Origin: CAYRNY01 sp964425755
Lineage (GTDB): Bacteria > Chloroflexota > Anaerolineae > Aggregatilineales > Aggregatilineaceae
Reading direction: 5' to 3'
Assembly (NCBI GenBank): GCA_964425755.1
Contig: CAYRNY010000015.1
Span: 1 to 64,000 of the forward strand
DNA: 64,000 bases
Shown: positions 8,256 through 17,160 of the stretch, piece by piece
Layout: each line of letters starts with the position of its first letter
How positions within the stretch are numbered: the first letter of the stretch is position 1
Notes under the pieces: generated by a model
Told to the model about the DNA's origin: nothing
Seen by the model: the letters and a program-made list of their open reading frames with translations, nothing else
Database searches by the model: none
Position numbers and translations under genes: made by a program

Positions 8256-9794
8256 ATGCCTGAACAATTTTTGCTAGGAATTGATATTGGGACCTCGGTT
8301 GTCAAGAGCGTGCTGTTTAACACGCGGGGTGAGGAAATCGCCGTCAGCCGCCGCACCCCTGAGATCATCCGCGAGCAGACGGGCTGGTCCGAGGTTTCGA
8401 TGGAGGTGCTGTGGGGCGATGTGCAGGCGACACTGCGCGATGTCGCTGCAGATGCCCGGGCGCAGGCCGGTGAGATCGCCGGCATTGGCCTTACAGGGAC
8501 GTGCTGCAGCAGTTGGTTGCTGGATGGCGAGGGGCAGCCGGTGCGCAACGCGATTCTGTGGAACGACGGGCGCGCGGCGGATATCATCGGCCAGTGGCAG
8601 CAAGATGGCACGATGGATGACGTTTTCCGCATTTCGGGGAACGTCATGTTTCCCGGCTACACGGTCGCGGTACTGCGCTGGTTGCAGGACAACGAGCCGG
8701 GATCGATCGAACGGGCGCGCTGGACCGTCTTCTGCAAGGACTGGATTCGCTACCGGCTGACCGGGCGTATCGCCAGCGAGCATTCCGACGTCGCCTATAT
8801 GCCCTACGATATCCGGGAGAGCGACTACTCGGACCAGCTACTGCGGGCCTGCGGCATTGAGTCCACGCGCCGCCTGTTCCCTGAGGTGCTCGAATCGTCC
8901 GATATCGCGGGCTACTTGCTGCCCGACGTGGCAGACGCGATCGGGCTTCCGCCGGGCATCCCCGTGGTGGCCGGACTGGTTGATGTCGCGGCATCGACGC
9001 TGGGTGCGGGCGCGTACCGTCCCGGCCAAGCCTGCACGATCGTCGGCACCAGCTTCCTGAATAACTTCATCACCCCGGAGCCGTCCTTCGAGCCGTTCGG
9101 CGTCGGCGTGCAGACGCGTGCAGGGGGTGCGGGTTGGGTGCGTTCGATGATCAATACGTCCGGCACGCTGAACCTGGAATGGTTCATCGAGCAGTTCTGC
9201 GCGACCGAGAAACAGGCAGAAGAGGCTGCCGGGCGCAGTATCTACGATTGGGCGGAGCGCGAAGCGGCCAGCATCCCGATCGGTTCCGGTGGCATCATTT
9301 ACCACCCTTATCTGAACACAACCGGCGTGTTGTCCCCGTTCCTGAACCCGGCGGCACGGGCGCAGTTTTTCGGCATCAGCGCGGAACACACACGCGCGCA
9401 CATGCTGCGGGCCGTGTATGAAGGGGTCGCGCTGGCAATGCTGGACTGTTACCGGCAGATACCGGTCGAAATCGATGAATGGTACATCGCGGGGGGCGGC
9501 AAACGCAGCCGCTTCTGGACGCAGATGTTCGCCAACGCGACCGGGCGTGCGATCCTGGTGCCCGCAGGCGAGGAACTGGGCGCGCGCGGCGTGGCGATCC
9601 TGGCGGGGGTTGCGTGCGGTGTGTACGCGAGCGTCGAAGACGCCATGCAGCAGGTGATCCGGATCGAGCGGCGACATGAGCCCGACCCCGAAGCCAACAC
9701 AGCGTACCGCGCACTCTACGAACTGTACCGGCACATCTACCAGCAGCTTTTTGATGCGTGGTGGCAGCGGCACCGCCTGTTGAACGAACTGTAA
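8256..9794 (+). CDS. FGGY-family carbohydrate kinase
   Basis: This 512-residue sugar or sugar-acid kinase has the FGGY ATPase fold. The phosphate-1 loop is GIDIGTSVVKSVLFNTRG at residues 7-24, the substrate region includes GLTGTCCSSWLLD and ILWNDGRAADI, and the C-terminal half has CTIVGTSFLNNF and the adenosine loop IAGGGKRSRFWTQMFANAT near 410. It resembles the xylulokinase/gluconokinase branch. It is the last gene of the operon and presumably phosphorylates the product of the lactonases. I chose ATG 8256 over an upstream TTG overlapping the previous stop. Confidence 0.88.
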   Translation: MPEQFLLGIDIGTSVVKSVLFNTRGEEIAVSRRTPEIIREQTGWSEVSMEVLWGDVQATLRDVAADARAQAGEIAGIGLTGTCCSSWLLDGEGQPVRNAILWNDGRAADIIGQWQQDGTMDDVFRISGNVMFPGYTVAVLRWLQDNEPGSIERARWTVFCKDWIRYRLTGRIASEHSDVAYMPYDIRESDYSDQLLRACGIESTRRLFPEVLESSDIAGYLLPDVADAIGLPPGIPVVAGLVDVAASTLGAGAYRPGQACTIVGTSFLNNFITPEPSFEPFGVGVQTRAGGAGWVRSMINTSGTLNLEWFIEQFCATEKQAEEAAGRSIYDWAEREAASIPIGSGGIIYHPYLNTTGVLSPFLNPAARAQFFGISAEHTRAHMLRAVYEGVALAMLDCYRQIPVEIDEWYIAGGGKRSRFWTQMFANATGRAILVPAGEELGARGVAILAGVACGVYASVEDAMQQVIRIERRHEPDPEANTAYRALYELYRHIYQQLFDAWWQRHRLLNEL

Positions 9795-9803
9795 CGCGCC
9801 ACC

Positions 9804-9833
9804 CGCGCACTGTGCTATAGCGGGCAGTGTGCG
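9804..9833 (+). terminator. Possible hairpin at the end of the first operon
   Basis: A 9-base-pair stem with one G-U pair (CCGCGCACTG at 9804-9812 side against CAGTGTGCG at 9825-9833) follows the kinase stop by ten bases. No T-run follows, so it is at best a weak or Rho-assisted terminator. Confidence 0.35.
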
Positions 9834-10271
9834 AGGGCAGCGCTTGATCGTTGGGCGTGGCGTCTGCTTCCGGTTCTGGCTTCGTGACCAGGAAGTCTTC
9901 GCACGTCAGGTTCAGGAAGTTTTCAGCGGTCGAAGCGGCCAGACCGATCAGTGTCCAGGAGTCGTCGTCCTGCTTCTGCAATTGGAACACGCCGTTCGGG
10001 TTCTCGATCTGCAGGGCGGCGATGGTATTGCGCGCCACTGCGAAATACGTCGTATCGACCCAAGACGTTGGCCGTGTTGGGACTTCCCAGGCCGCCAAGC
10101 CGCTTGTCAGGTAAACGTCGTCTTCGTCCTCCAGGCGCACGTGGGCGGTGCTGGCACCGGCGGATGTGCCCAGATAGATCGTCCGCGTTTCCCCATCGGA
10201 GAATTCCACCTCGATCCGGCGCTCGTATGTGTCAGTGCTCACGCCAAGCTGTCGGATTCGCCGGTGGTCAT
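9822..10271 (-). pseudogene. Decayed fragment of a DUF4340 protein
   Basis: About 140 codons on the - strand resemble the central part of DUF4340 proteins (RRIEVEFSDGETRTIYLGT, then DDVYLTSGLAAWE, SWVDTTYFAVARNTIAALQI and DDDSWTLIGLA). The usual N-terminal membrane segment and first half are missing. A start codon at 10271 overlaps the stop of the upstream lyase (ATGA) but reads only MTTGESDSLA before a stop. The DUF4340-like frame resumes from a GTG at 10242 in another frame. The open frame runs on leftward into the kinase gene with unrelated residues. Deletion plus frameshift is the simplest reading. Confidence 0.6.
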
Positions 10272-11212
10272 GTCGTCACTTCCTCGCTGAACAGCTCCGG
10301 GATGCGCTGGCGCGCGATAGGGCGCAGGCGCTCCGCGTCGGATGGCGCGATCCAGCGATAAGGCCAGCGCAGCCGCGTGCCAATCGTGGCCCAGTTGCCG
10401 ATGGCCGCAAGCAGCTTGTCGACTGCCTGATTCGCATATCCGCCCTGGGTGATGTACGGCTCAATATGCTCGCGCATAAAGGCGCGTAGGCGCTGCTCCA
10501 GTTCCAGGCCGGCGTCGGGATCGCGTGCGATCTGGTCGGCCCAACGCTGCGCGCCGACCGGGTGCAGGCAGGCGACGTTTGAGTATGATCCGTTGGCCCC
10601 CTGCGCGATGCCGCTGGCGAGATGATGGCCCGGCACGAATATCGACAGCGCCCCGGCGTGGCGTCGCATCGCCGCGTACCATGCAGCATCACCATCTGCG
10701 ACCTTGATGCCGACCAGCCCCGGAACCGCCGGCACGATCCGGGCGTACGCTTCCGGTGCCAGGACGCGTTTAGCACGCGGCGGGTTATAGAGCACCAACC
10801 CGATCGGTGCAGCGGCTTCGGCCAGGCGCTGGAGATACGTGATCACCTCGTCGTCACTGAGCGGGTGCCAGTCCGCCAGGATGACCTGGATCGCGCTGGG
10901 TCGCAGCGCCGCCGCGCGCTGGACGCGTTGCAGCGTGATCGCCGGACTCGTGTGGTTGGCGCCGATCTGGAAAGGAACCCTAGCGCGCTCGCAGCGTTCG
11001 GCCAGCAGCTCGCTGATCCGGTCAAATTCGTGCTCGGCCTGGGCGTAGAACTCGCCCGCCGTGCCGTTCGAATAGATGCCGTCCACGCCCGCCGCGACCA
11101 GGTAGTCGATCTCGTCGGCCAACCGTGCAAAATCGATGCTGTCGTCGGCGTTGATCGGTAGCAGCAAGGTCGCCCAATTGCCCGTAATCTCCGCGGCACT
11201 CAACGGACGCAT
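10268..11212 (-). CDS. Dihydrodipicolinate synthase-family lyase
   Basis: This 314-residue TIM-barrel class I aldolase belongs to the DapA/N-acetylneuraminate lyase family. The catalytic tyrosine is in GLVLYNPPRAKRV and the Schiff-base lysine in LVGIKVADGDAAW. An N-terminal GVDGIYSNGTAGEFYAQ stands where DapA has its GTTGE loop. In this sugar-acid operon it more likely acts on a 2-keto-3-deoxy sugar acid than in lysine synthesis. I chose ATG 11212 (MRPLSAAEI) with GAGGAA upstream; a longer start at 11266 would run into the preceding gene. It follows the DMT gene by 28 bases. Confidence 0.85.
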   Translation of the reverse strand: MRPLSAAEITGNWATLLLPINADDSIDFARLADEIDYLVAAGVDGIYSNGTAGEFYAQAEHEFDRISELLAERCERARVPFQIGANHTSPAITLQRVQRAAALRPSAIQVILADWHPLSDDEVITYLQRLAEAAAPIGLVLYNPPRAKRVLAPEAYARIVPAVPGLVGIKVADGDAAWYAAMRRHAGALSIFVPGHHLASGIAQGANGSYSNVACLHPVGAQRWADQIARDPDAGLELEQRLRAFMREHIEPYITQGGYANQAVDKLLAAIGNWATIGTRLRWPYRWIAPSDAERLRPIARQRIPELFSEEVTT

Positions 11213-11240
11213 AATGTTTATTCCTCGTGAGTACGCTTGC

Positions 11241-12140
11241 TCATAACACCAATAGCGCCGTGCCACATACCGCGATCACGGTGCCCACGATCGCCTGCGG
11301 CGTGATGTTTTCGTGAAACACAAAATAGCCAACCGGCAGCAAGAAGATCGGCGTCATGTTCAACAACGTGTTGGCAATGCCGACCGGCGCACGTTGCACC
11401 GCGATCAGGCCCAGCCAGATTCCGAGCACGGGCCCGGTCAGCGTGCCGCCGACGATATACTTGATCGCCTCCGGGTGTGCGCGCACCTTCCGTATGCCAG
11501 CGCGGATGTCATGCCGCAAGAACGCGACAAGCCACAGCGCCACCATGCCCCCCAGCAAGCGGATTATGGCCCCTGACAGCGGCGGGAAATCCCCCGCGAG
11601 GCCCTTTTTCGACAGCACAAGCGAGAGCGCCTGGCTCAAGGCTGCCACCAGCGCGAAAAACAGCCCCCGGGCAAGCGTCCCGGAAACGCGAACTGTTGCG
11701 TACCGCTGGCGGTCCAGCACCACGCACAGGACTCCGCCCAGTGTCAGCGCCATGCCGGCGATCGCCAGTACGGTAAGGGTTTCGTCCAGGAAGAGCCAGG
11801 CGAGAAGGGCGCTGAAGACCGGTGCCAGCGTCGTGATCAGTGTGCTCAGTCGCGGGCCGATCAGGACAAATGCTTCGACGACGGACACAAACGAAACCCC
11901 CAGCCCAATGACGCCGGATGTCGCCAGCCACAGCCAACGTGCCAGATCGCCAGCGTGGGGCAGCGGTGTGCCCAGCTTCACCCAGTGAATGCCCAGTGTA
12001 CATAACAGCGCAAGCGGCAGACTGGTGCGGATCAATAGCGCCGATCCCAGTTTGCGCCCTGCGAACGTGTTGAAGGTCGAGGCGAGACTGAGGAAGAACG
12101 CCCCAAACAGGGCGGCCAGTTCACCGTAATCTGCGAGCAT
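11241..12140 (-). CDS. DMT-superfamily (EamA) transporter
   Basis: This 299-residue membrane protein has about ten transmembrane segments in two repeated EamA domains (roughly residues 5-140 and 155-295). The second repeat ends VPVGYFVFHENITPQAIVGTVIAVCG-like sequence, typical of drug/metabolite transporters (here LPVGYFVFHENITPQ). It may move a sugar acid or an end product across the cytoplasmic membrane. The substrate is not predictable. It sits between the UroD-like gene and a lyase gene in the same orientation. Confidence 0.82.
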   Translation of the reverse strand: MLADYGELAALFGAFFLSLASTFNTFAGRKLGSALLIRTSLPLALLCTLGIHWVKLGTPLPHAGDLARWLWLATSGVIGLGVSFVSVVEAFVLIGPRLSTLITTLAPVFSALLAWLFLDETLTVLAIAGMALTLGGVLCVVLDRQRYATVRVSGTLARGLFFALVAALSQALSLVLSKKGLAGDFPPLSGAIIRLLGGMVALWLVAFLRHDIRAGIRKVRAHPEAIKYIVGGTLTGPVLGIWLGLIAVQRAPVGIANTLLNMTPIFLLPVGYFVFHENITPQAIVGTVIAVCGTALLVL

Positions 12141-12250
12141 GTCAGGTGTTTGAACGCTCCAGGATTGCGCTGTGCTGCGCTAATTTCACCTTATACTGTG
12201 CCAGCCTGTAATTCAAGCGACTTTTTCGGTGGATGGAAACGTTCTGCTGG

Positions 12251-13360
12251 CTAACCATACGTGCCGTAGTACCGCACGCGGTCGATGATCCACCGGTAGC
12301 GGTCCCAGCTCACAGTTGGCGGGACCGAATGGTCGGAGTGATAGATGTAGCCGCCCCCCTCGCGTGCGAGCGTGATCTTGTCGCGAATCTCGGCTTCGAT
12401 GGCAGCGCGATCGGCGTCCATGCGCGTGGCGTCGATGTTGCCCATAAACGCCAGATCGGCGCCATATTCGCGCTTCAAGTCGCGCACGTCCAGCCCCAGC
12501 TTGGCCTCGATGGGTTGCAGCACCTGGACGCCCGCCGCGATCAAACGCGAGATCAGTTGGCGGATGTCGCCGTCCGAGTGGATGAAGAACGCGATCCCGG
12601 CCCCGTGCAGGTATTCGCCCAAACGACGATGGCAGGGGGCGAGCAAGCGGTCGTAGTGACGCGGCGAAAACATCGGGCCGGTGTTGATGCCCAGGTCTTC
12701 GACCAGGAACAACCCGTCCGGCACGGTGGCGTAGCGGGCGGCCTTTTCCAGCGTTGCGATGACGAGGTCCGTGTGTGCCTGGAACATGTCCGCGACCAGG
12801 TCCGGCTCTAAAGCCAGGTTCACCAAGGTGTTTTCAAAGCCGTGTTTGCGCCATGTCGCTTCGAAGGGGCCGTATACGTGCAGCAGGATGAAGCGCTGCT
12901 TTTCACGCAGCGCCACGAGCTGCTCGCGCAGGGAGTCCCAGCTTGGATAAGTGGTAAACGGCTCGAAGTAGGAAACCGTCCCGATCCGGGCTGTGCTGCC
13001 CGTGTCCACGTCCAGGCGCGGACGCAGCCGCCGCCAGTCGTCCCAGTTATTGACGGCGTGGCTGAGGTACCCGAGCGCGCCCGCTTTGCCTTTCCATTGC
13101 TTGGCGAGAAAGCCGTGTTTGTCTTCGCGGATCGTATAATCGGCGGTCTCCTCGACCAGGCGCTCCGGCAGCCGCAGTGACGCGTCCATGTAGAGCGTGT
13201 CAAAGTCGAAACCGAGCAGTTCCTGGGGTGACGTATCCTGGGGCAGCCCTTCTGAATGCCAGCGGGCGAGCGTATCTTCCCAGTAGGCGTCCCACAAGCC
13301 GATCCGGTCGGCTTCCTGGTGCGTGATGAGCCGGCGAACTCTATCGCGGCTGGTGAGCAT
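12251..13360 (-). CDS. Uroporphyrinogen decarboxylase-family protein (not heme-related)
   Basis: This 369-residue TIM-barrel protein belongs to the UroD/MtaA superfamily. It lacks the family's methyltransferase-type HxC zinc motif: the equivalent position reads FFIHSDGD (His261-Ser-Asp263). Other family-like stretches are VEDLGINTGPMFSPRHYDR and LAFMGNIDATRM. Its operon of transporters and lyases gives no link to heme synthesis. Members of this group beside sugar genes have no settled function. ATG 13360 is preceded by AGGGGC; an ATG at 13384 is less well placed. Confidence 0.72.
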   Translation of the reverse strand: MLTSRDRVRRLITHQEADRIGLWDAYWEDTLARWHSEGLPQDTSPQELLGFDFDTLYMDASLRLPERLVEETADYTIREDKHGFLAKQWKGKAGALGYLSHAVNNWDDWRRLRPRLDVDTGSTARIGTVSYFEPFTTYPSWDSLREQLVALREKQRFILLHVYGPFEATWRKHGFENTLVNLALEPDLVADMFQAHTDLVIATLEKAARYATVPDGLFLVEDLGINTGPMFSPRHYDRLLAPCHRRLGEYLHGAGIAFFIHSDGDIRQLISRLIAAGVQVLQPIEAKLGLDVRDLKREYGADLAFMGNIDATRMDADRAAIEAEIRDKITLAREGGGYIYHSDHSVPPTVSWDRYRWIIDRVRYYGTYG

Positions 13361-13420
13361 GATCGCCCCTATCAGTGTGTTCACGTAAGGTTGGGTTTGT
13401 TTGCGCGTGACCGCCGCGCG

Positions 13421-14311
13421 TTACATCGCGGCCAGCTCGCGAAAGTCGCTGGCCTCAAGCTGGGCGCGGAGCTTTTCCTGCTCGGCAGGCGTCATCGGCA
13501 GCCGGGGCAGCCGGGGCGCACCGCAATCAAAGCCAAGCATGCCCATCGCCGTCTTCAACGCTGCGGACCATTTCCCGGTAGCGTAAAGCACCTTGATGAC
13601 CGCATTGGCGCGCAGTTGTAGCTGGTAGGCTGCGGTGAACTCGCCCGCCTGCTGGTGCGCGTGGATCGCGCGGTAGAGGCCGGGAAACAGGTTCACCGTC
13701 GAGCCGATGTTGCCACTTGACCCCGCGATCGCGGCAAACAAACACTGCTCGTCCATGCCGCTGAACACCGTCCAGTTTCCGGCGCGAAGTTCGACAATGC
13801 CCCGAAGTTCGTGCATGTTGGGCCCGGTGTATTTTGTGCCCGCGATGCTGGGGATTTGCATGAACGTCTGCATCAGTGCGACGGCGTCCACGGGGCCGCC
13901 ATACAGGTATGGCAGCAGCGGGATCTCCGGCGCGGCTTCGTACAGTGCGCGGAAGTACGCGAGCAAACCTTCCGTGCTGTCGTAGAGCGGCGGCAGAATG
14001 CTGCTTATCCCCGACGCGCCGTGTTGCATAGCATGTGCGGCCAGTTGTGTGGCATCCGTCGCTGCAACCGCCCCGACATGGACGATCACCGGCACGCGCC
14101 CGTTTACACGGTCCAGCACGGTTTCTGCGACGATCTGGCGCTCTTCCACCGACATGAAAATTCCTTCGGAGGTCGAACCGCAGACGTAAAAACCGCCGGC
14201 ATCGCGCGCGATGAAATAGTCGACTAATTCGTGCAGTACGGCCACGTTTACCCGGTCGTCCGCGGTAAACGGGGTGACTAAGGCAGGCCAGGCCCCCTTA
14301 AATGAGAACAT
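13421..14311 (-). CDS. Dihydrodipicolinate synthase-family lyase, second copy
   Basis: This 296-residue DapA-family lyase has the GxxxGE-like loop FYVCGSTSEGIFMSVEER near residue 40, a candidate catalytic tyrosine in LLPYLYGGPVD near 133 and the Schiff-base lysine in IAGTKYTGPNMHEL near 158. It is clearly distinct in sequence from the lyase at 10268-11212. A role in cleaving or dehydrating a keto-deoxy sugar acid is inferred from the operon. It follows the HpaI-type aldolase gene by 66 bases and precedes the UroD-like gene. Confidence 0.85.
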   Translation of the reverse strand: MFSFKGAWPALVTPFTADDRVNVAVLHELVDYFIARDAGGFYVCGSTSEGIFMSVEERQIVAETVLDRVNGRVPVIVHVGAVAATDATQLAAHAMQHGASGISSILPPLYDSTEGLLAYFRALYEAAPEIPLLPYLYGGPVDAVALMQTFMQIPSIAGTKYTGPNMHELRGIVELRAGNWTVFSGMDEQCLFAAIAGSSGNIGSTVNLFPGLYRAIHAHQQAGEFTAAYQLQLRANAVIKVLYATGKWSAALKTAMGMLGFDCGAPRLPRLPMTPAEQEKLRAQLEASDFRELAAM

Positions 14312-14377
14312 CGATTGTAATCTCCATCATGCATGTGTATGCACAGTTCCAACGTAGCGAAGATAGTCTCACGGCGA

Positions 14378-15169
14378 TCACGTGACATGTTCATCCAACG
14401 CAGCGCGCAGGCCCTGTAGTTCCCCGGTGATGCCATCAGCAATGAACAGGGTATCGGCGCGGTGGATGATCATGTTGCCGCCCCAGTTGGCCCAGCGCGT
14501 GGTTTGTTGCACATTACCGGCGCTGAAAGGCCCAACCCCGACCCGGTGCTGGCGGCAGACCCGGATAATTTGCTGGACGGCTTGCTCGAACGCCGGATGT
14601 GTGTATTGCTCCGGCACGCCCAACGCGATCGACAGGTCGTGCGGCCCGATCATGACCGCATCCACCCCGCCAACCGCGAGCATGGCGTCCAGGTGCTCGA
14701 TCCCGGCAGGGCTTTCGATCATGATCACGAGCACGGCGTCTTGATTCCACTGCGCGAGGTAATCAGCAGTTTCCCGGTTCGGGAATTCGGCTTGTGTAAC
14801 GGCAGCGTGCAATGTCGCGCCTTTCAGCGGGCGGAATTTCACCGCGCCGACCAACTGCTGCACCTGCATGACCGTCTCAACGTAGGGCGCGATAACCCCA
14901 TGCGCGCCGAGGTCGAGCGTCTTCGCCGCCTGCGCCGCTGATATCTCCGGGATGCGCACCAGTGGCGCGACCCCGTGCGCCGCGTAGGTTTGCACCGCCC
15001 AACTAAGCGTGTCAGGGTTGATCGGTGTGTGTTCGGTGTCGATAAACACGAAGTCCAGCCCCTGACGGGCGAAAAGCGCGGGCCATTTGGGCTGCCCGCA
15101 CCCTTCGAGTGCGATCCCGTACACACGGGTCCCGCCGGTCAATGCTGCTTTTAGGTCATAACCACGCAT
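14378..15169 (-). CDS. HpcH/HpaI-family class II aldolase
   Basis: This 263-residue aldolase cleaves 2-keto-3-deoxy acids in a metal-dependent reaction. Family motifs are FVFIDTEHTPINPDTLSW near residue 40, VIMIESPAGIEHLDAML near 140 (metal-binding Glu) and VDAVMIGPHDLSIALGV near 162 (metal-binding Asp). Its position next to a transporter and two DapA-like lyases fits sugar-acid breakdown to pyruvate plus an aldehyde. I used ATG 15169 (MRGYDLKAAL) with AAGGAAC upstream rather than the ATG at 15235, which lies inside the permease gene. Confidence 0.86.
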   Translation of the reverse strand: MRGYDLKAALTGGTRVYGIALEGCGQPKWPALFARQGLDFVFIDTEHTPINPDTLSWAVQTYAAHGVAPLVRIPEISAAQAAKTLDLGAHGVIAPYVETVMQVQQLVGAVKFRPLKGATLHAAVTQAEFPNRETADYLAQWNQDAVLVIMIESPAGIEHLDAMLAVGGVDAVMIGPHDLSIALGVPEQYTHPAFEQAVQQIIRVCRQHRVGVGPFSAGNVQQTTRWANWGGNMIIHRADTLFIADGITGELQGLRAALDEHVT

Positions 15170-15191
15170 GATCGTTCCTTTACTCGACCGT

Positions 15192-16118
15192 CTAAAACAC
15201 CAGATTCGGATCAATGGCGTCGCGCAAGCCGTCACCGATGAAGTTTACGCAGAGCACCGTCAGGACCGTCGCAATGGCGGGTGGGATCCACATCCAGGGC
15301 AGGTATTGCAGAATCTCAAGGTTGCGCGCCGCTTCAAGCATGTTGCCCCAACTTGGCGTGGGCGGGGGCACGCCCAGTCCCAGGAAGCTCAAACCGGCCT
15401 CGATCAGAATCGCCTCACCGACGGTGAAGGTGATCAGCGCCAGTACGGGCGCGAGCACGTTGGGCAGGATATGCGCGACGATAATACGCCGGTTTGGGAT
15501 GCCGAGACAGCGCGCGGCCAGCACGTAGTCGTTCTCGCGCGCCGAGAGGAATTGCCCGCGCACCAGCCGCGCCATTGGCGGCCAGCTTAAGCCGCCGATG
15601 ATCAGGATCAGGTTGAGCAAACTGCGTTCCAATAGCGCCGCCAGGGTCAGCATCACGATCACGCTTGGAAAGGTCATCACCACGTCGGTGAAGCGCATGA
15701 TGATCATATCGACCCAGCCGCCATAGAACCCCGAAAGCGCCCCCAGCAACGTGCCGATCAAAGTCGAGAGCAGGGCGGTTGCCAGCCCCACCGCCAGCGA
15801 GACGCGCGCGCCGTGCAGTGTGCGGCTCCAGACGTCGCGCCCGATGCGGTCGGTCCCAAACCAGTGTTCAAATGACGGTTCCTGTTTGGCGGCGCGGAGA
15901 TTCATCTGCTCGTAGGGATAGCGCTCAAAGGCCGGGGCGAAAACGGCAAGCACGATGATGATCGTCAGAACGATCAGCGCGCCCATCGCCAGCCGGTGGC
16001 GCAGGAAACGCCTAAACGCGCGTTGACCGGGTGATTGTCCCTTCAACGCCTCACTTGACTCGCCGAGCTTTTTCGGTGTCGTTTCGGATTGCGTTGTGGC
16101 CATTGGCGTCTCAGTCAT
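15192..16118 (-). CDS. ABC transporter permease (DppC type)
   Basis: This 308-residue permease belongs to the dipeptide/oligopeptide/nickel (and oligosaccharide) transporter class. A charged N-terminus of about 35 residues is followed by a first membrane span near 45-65, the OppC_N region with HWFGTDRIGRDVWSRTLHGA near 86-105, and the permease domain with ARCLGIPNRRIIVAHILPN as the EAA-like loop. It overlaps the DppB-type gene by eight bases. No DppD/DppF ATPase gene follows; the next gene is the aldolase. Confidence 0.88.
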   Translation of the reverse strand: MTETPMATTQSETTPKKLGESSEALKGQSPGQRAFRRFLRHRLAMGALIVLTIIIVLAVFAPAFERYPYEQMNLRAAKQEPSFEHWFGTDRIGRDVWSRTLHGARVSLAVGLATALLSTLIGTLLGALSGFYGGWVDMIIMRFTDVVMTFPSVIVMLTLAALLERSLLNLILIIGGLSWPPMARLVRGQFLSARENDYVLAARCLGIPNRRIIVAHILPNVLAPVLALITFTVGEAILIEAGLSFLGLGVPPPTPSWGNMLEAARNLEILQYLPWMWIPPAIATVLTVLCVNFIGDGLRDAIDPNLVF

Positions 16119-17067
16119 AGCGAATGCGTGGGTCCACGAGCGAATATGAAATGTCGGTTATCAGGTTAGCCGTCAGAATCACCAGCGCCATGATCAAATT
16201 CATGCCCATCAACAGCGGGACATCACGCCCCTGCACCGCGTCCAGGTACAGGGTCCCCATGCCGGGCCAGCTATACACCGTCTCGATAAAGACGGCCCCA
16301 ACTACCAGATTCTGCATGCTCAGCCCGATCACCGTCACGACCGGCAGGATCGCGTTGGGGACCATGTGCCGCCAGATGACCACGCGCTCGCGCAGCCCTT
16401 TTCCCCGCGCCGCCTGAATGTACGTGGCATGCAGCACTTCCAGCAAGCTGAAGCGCATATAACGCATGAACTTAGCGATATACATCAGGCTGAGGATGAA
16501 GCTGGGCAGGATCAGATGGTGCAGAGAATCCCGCAATGAGGGGTCTTCGGTGACGGTACGCATGCCGCCGGATGGAAACCAGTTGAGTTTGATTGAAAAA
16601 ATATATAGACCAAAGATTCCGGCGATAAAGGCGGGCATCGAGACGAACACAAACGACAGCCCGGTTAGTGTGAAATCCCAGAAAGAATACTGGTGCAATC
16701 CCGTGAAGACACCCAGCGAAATCCCCACGACGGCGCCGAACCCCAGCGCCGCACCGATCAAGCGCACGGTGGCACCGAGCCGCCGAAAGATGACATCGGC
16801 CACGGGCCGGCCATTCACATAGCGGTACCCGAGATCCCCCTGCAGGACTTTGGTTACCCATTTGACGTAACGCACGGGGGCGGGGTCGTCCAACCCGAAG
16901 CGTTCGCGCAGGCGTGCCATCGATTCCTGCGTGATCTCCATTTCGGGGTTGACGTAATAATCCGCGGCGTCGCCGGGCGCGATCTCGATCATGGCGAAAA
17001 TGATGATCGTCACGCCGATGAGGACCGGGATATTATACAGCAGTCGCCTGAGAATATATCTATGCAT
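16111..17067 (-). CDS. ABC transporter permease (DppB type)
   Basis: This 318-residue permease has the DppB layout: first span at residues 9-29 (YNIPVLIGVTIIIFAMIE), a periplasmic region with RFGLDDPAPVRYVKWV and GDLGYRYVNGRPV, then about five more spans. The EAA-like loop reads ARGKGLRERVVIWRHMVPN and the C-terminus DISYSLVDPRIRYD is typical. It is partnered by the DppC-type subunit. It is separated from the binding-protein gene by 93 bases that contain a hairpin. Confidence 0.88.
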   Translation of the reverse strand: MHRYILRRLLYNIPVLIGVTIIIFAMIEIAPGDAADYYVNPEMEITQESMARLRERFGLDDPAPVRYVKWVTKVLQGDLGYRYVNGRPVADVIFRRLGATVRLIGAALGFGAVVGISLGVFTGLHQYSFWDFTLTGLSFVFVSMPAFIAGIFGLYIFSIKLNWFPSGGMRTVTEDPSLRDSLHHLILPSFILSLMYIAKFMRYMRFSLLEVLHATYIQAARGKGLRERVVIWRHMVPNAILPVVTVIGLSMQNLVVGAVFIETVYSWPGMGTLYLDAVQGRDVPLLMGMNLIMALVILTANLITDISYSLVDPRIRYD

Positions 17068-17113
17068 GGGCCGTTTCCGGCGTTAACGCGTTGCTGGTGC
17101 AGTTACCTGGTAG

Positions 17114-17138
17114 GGGGGCTGGCTTGCCACCAGCCCCC
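17114..17138 (-). terminator. Intercistronic stem-loop after the Dpp-type binding-protein gene
   Basis: A perfect 9-base-pair GC-rich stem (GGGGGCTGG at 17114-17122 with CCAGCCCCC at 17130-17138) has a 7-base loop. It stands between the binding-protein stop and the DppB start in the - strand operon. No T-run follows. It is likely to shape relative expression of binding protein and permeases. Confidence 0.65.
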
Positions 17139-17160
17139 AATACAGTTACATCAAGCAGGT

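Noticed and set aside
14320..14345. Inverted repeat TGCATGTGTATGCA in the gap between two lyase genes
   Set aside because: Its arms are only five bases and no promoter accompanies it; it is probably chance.
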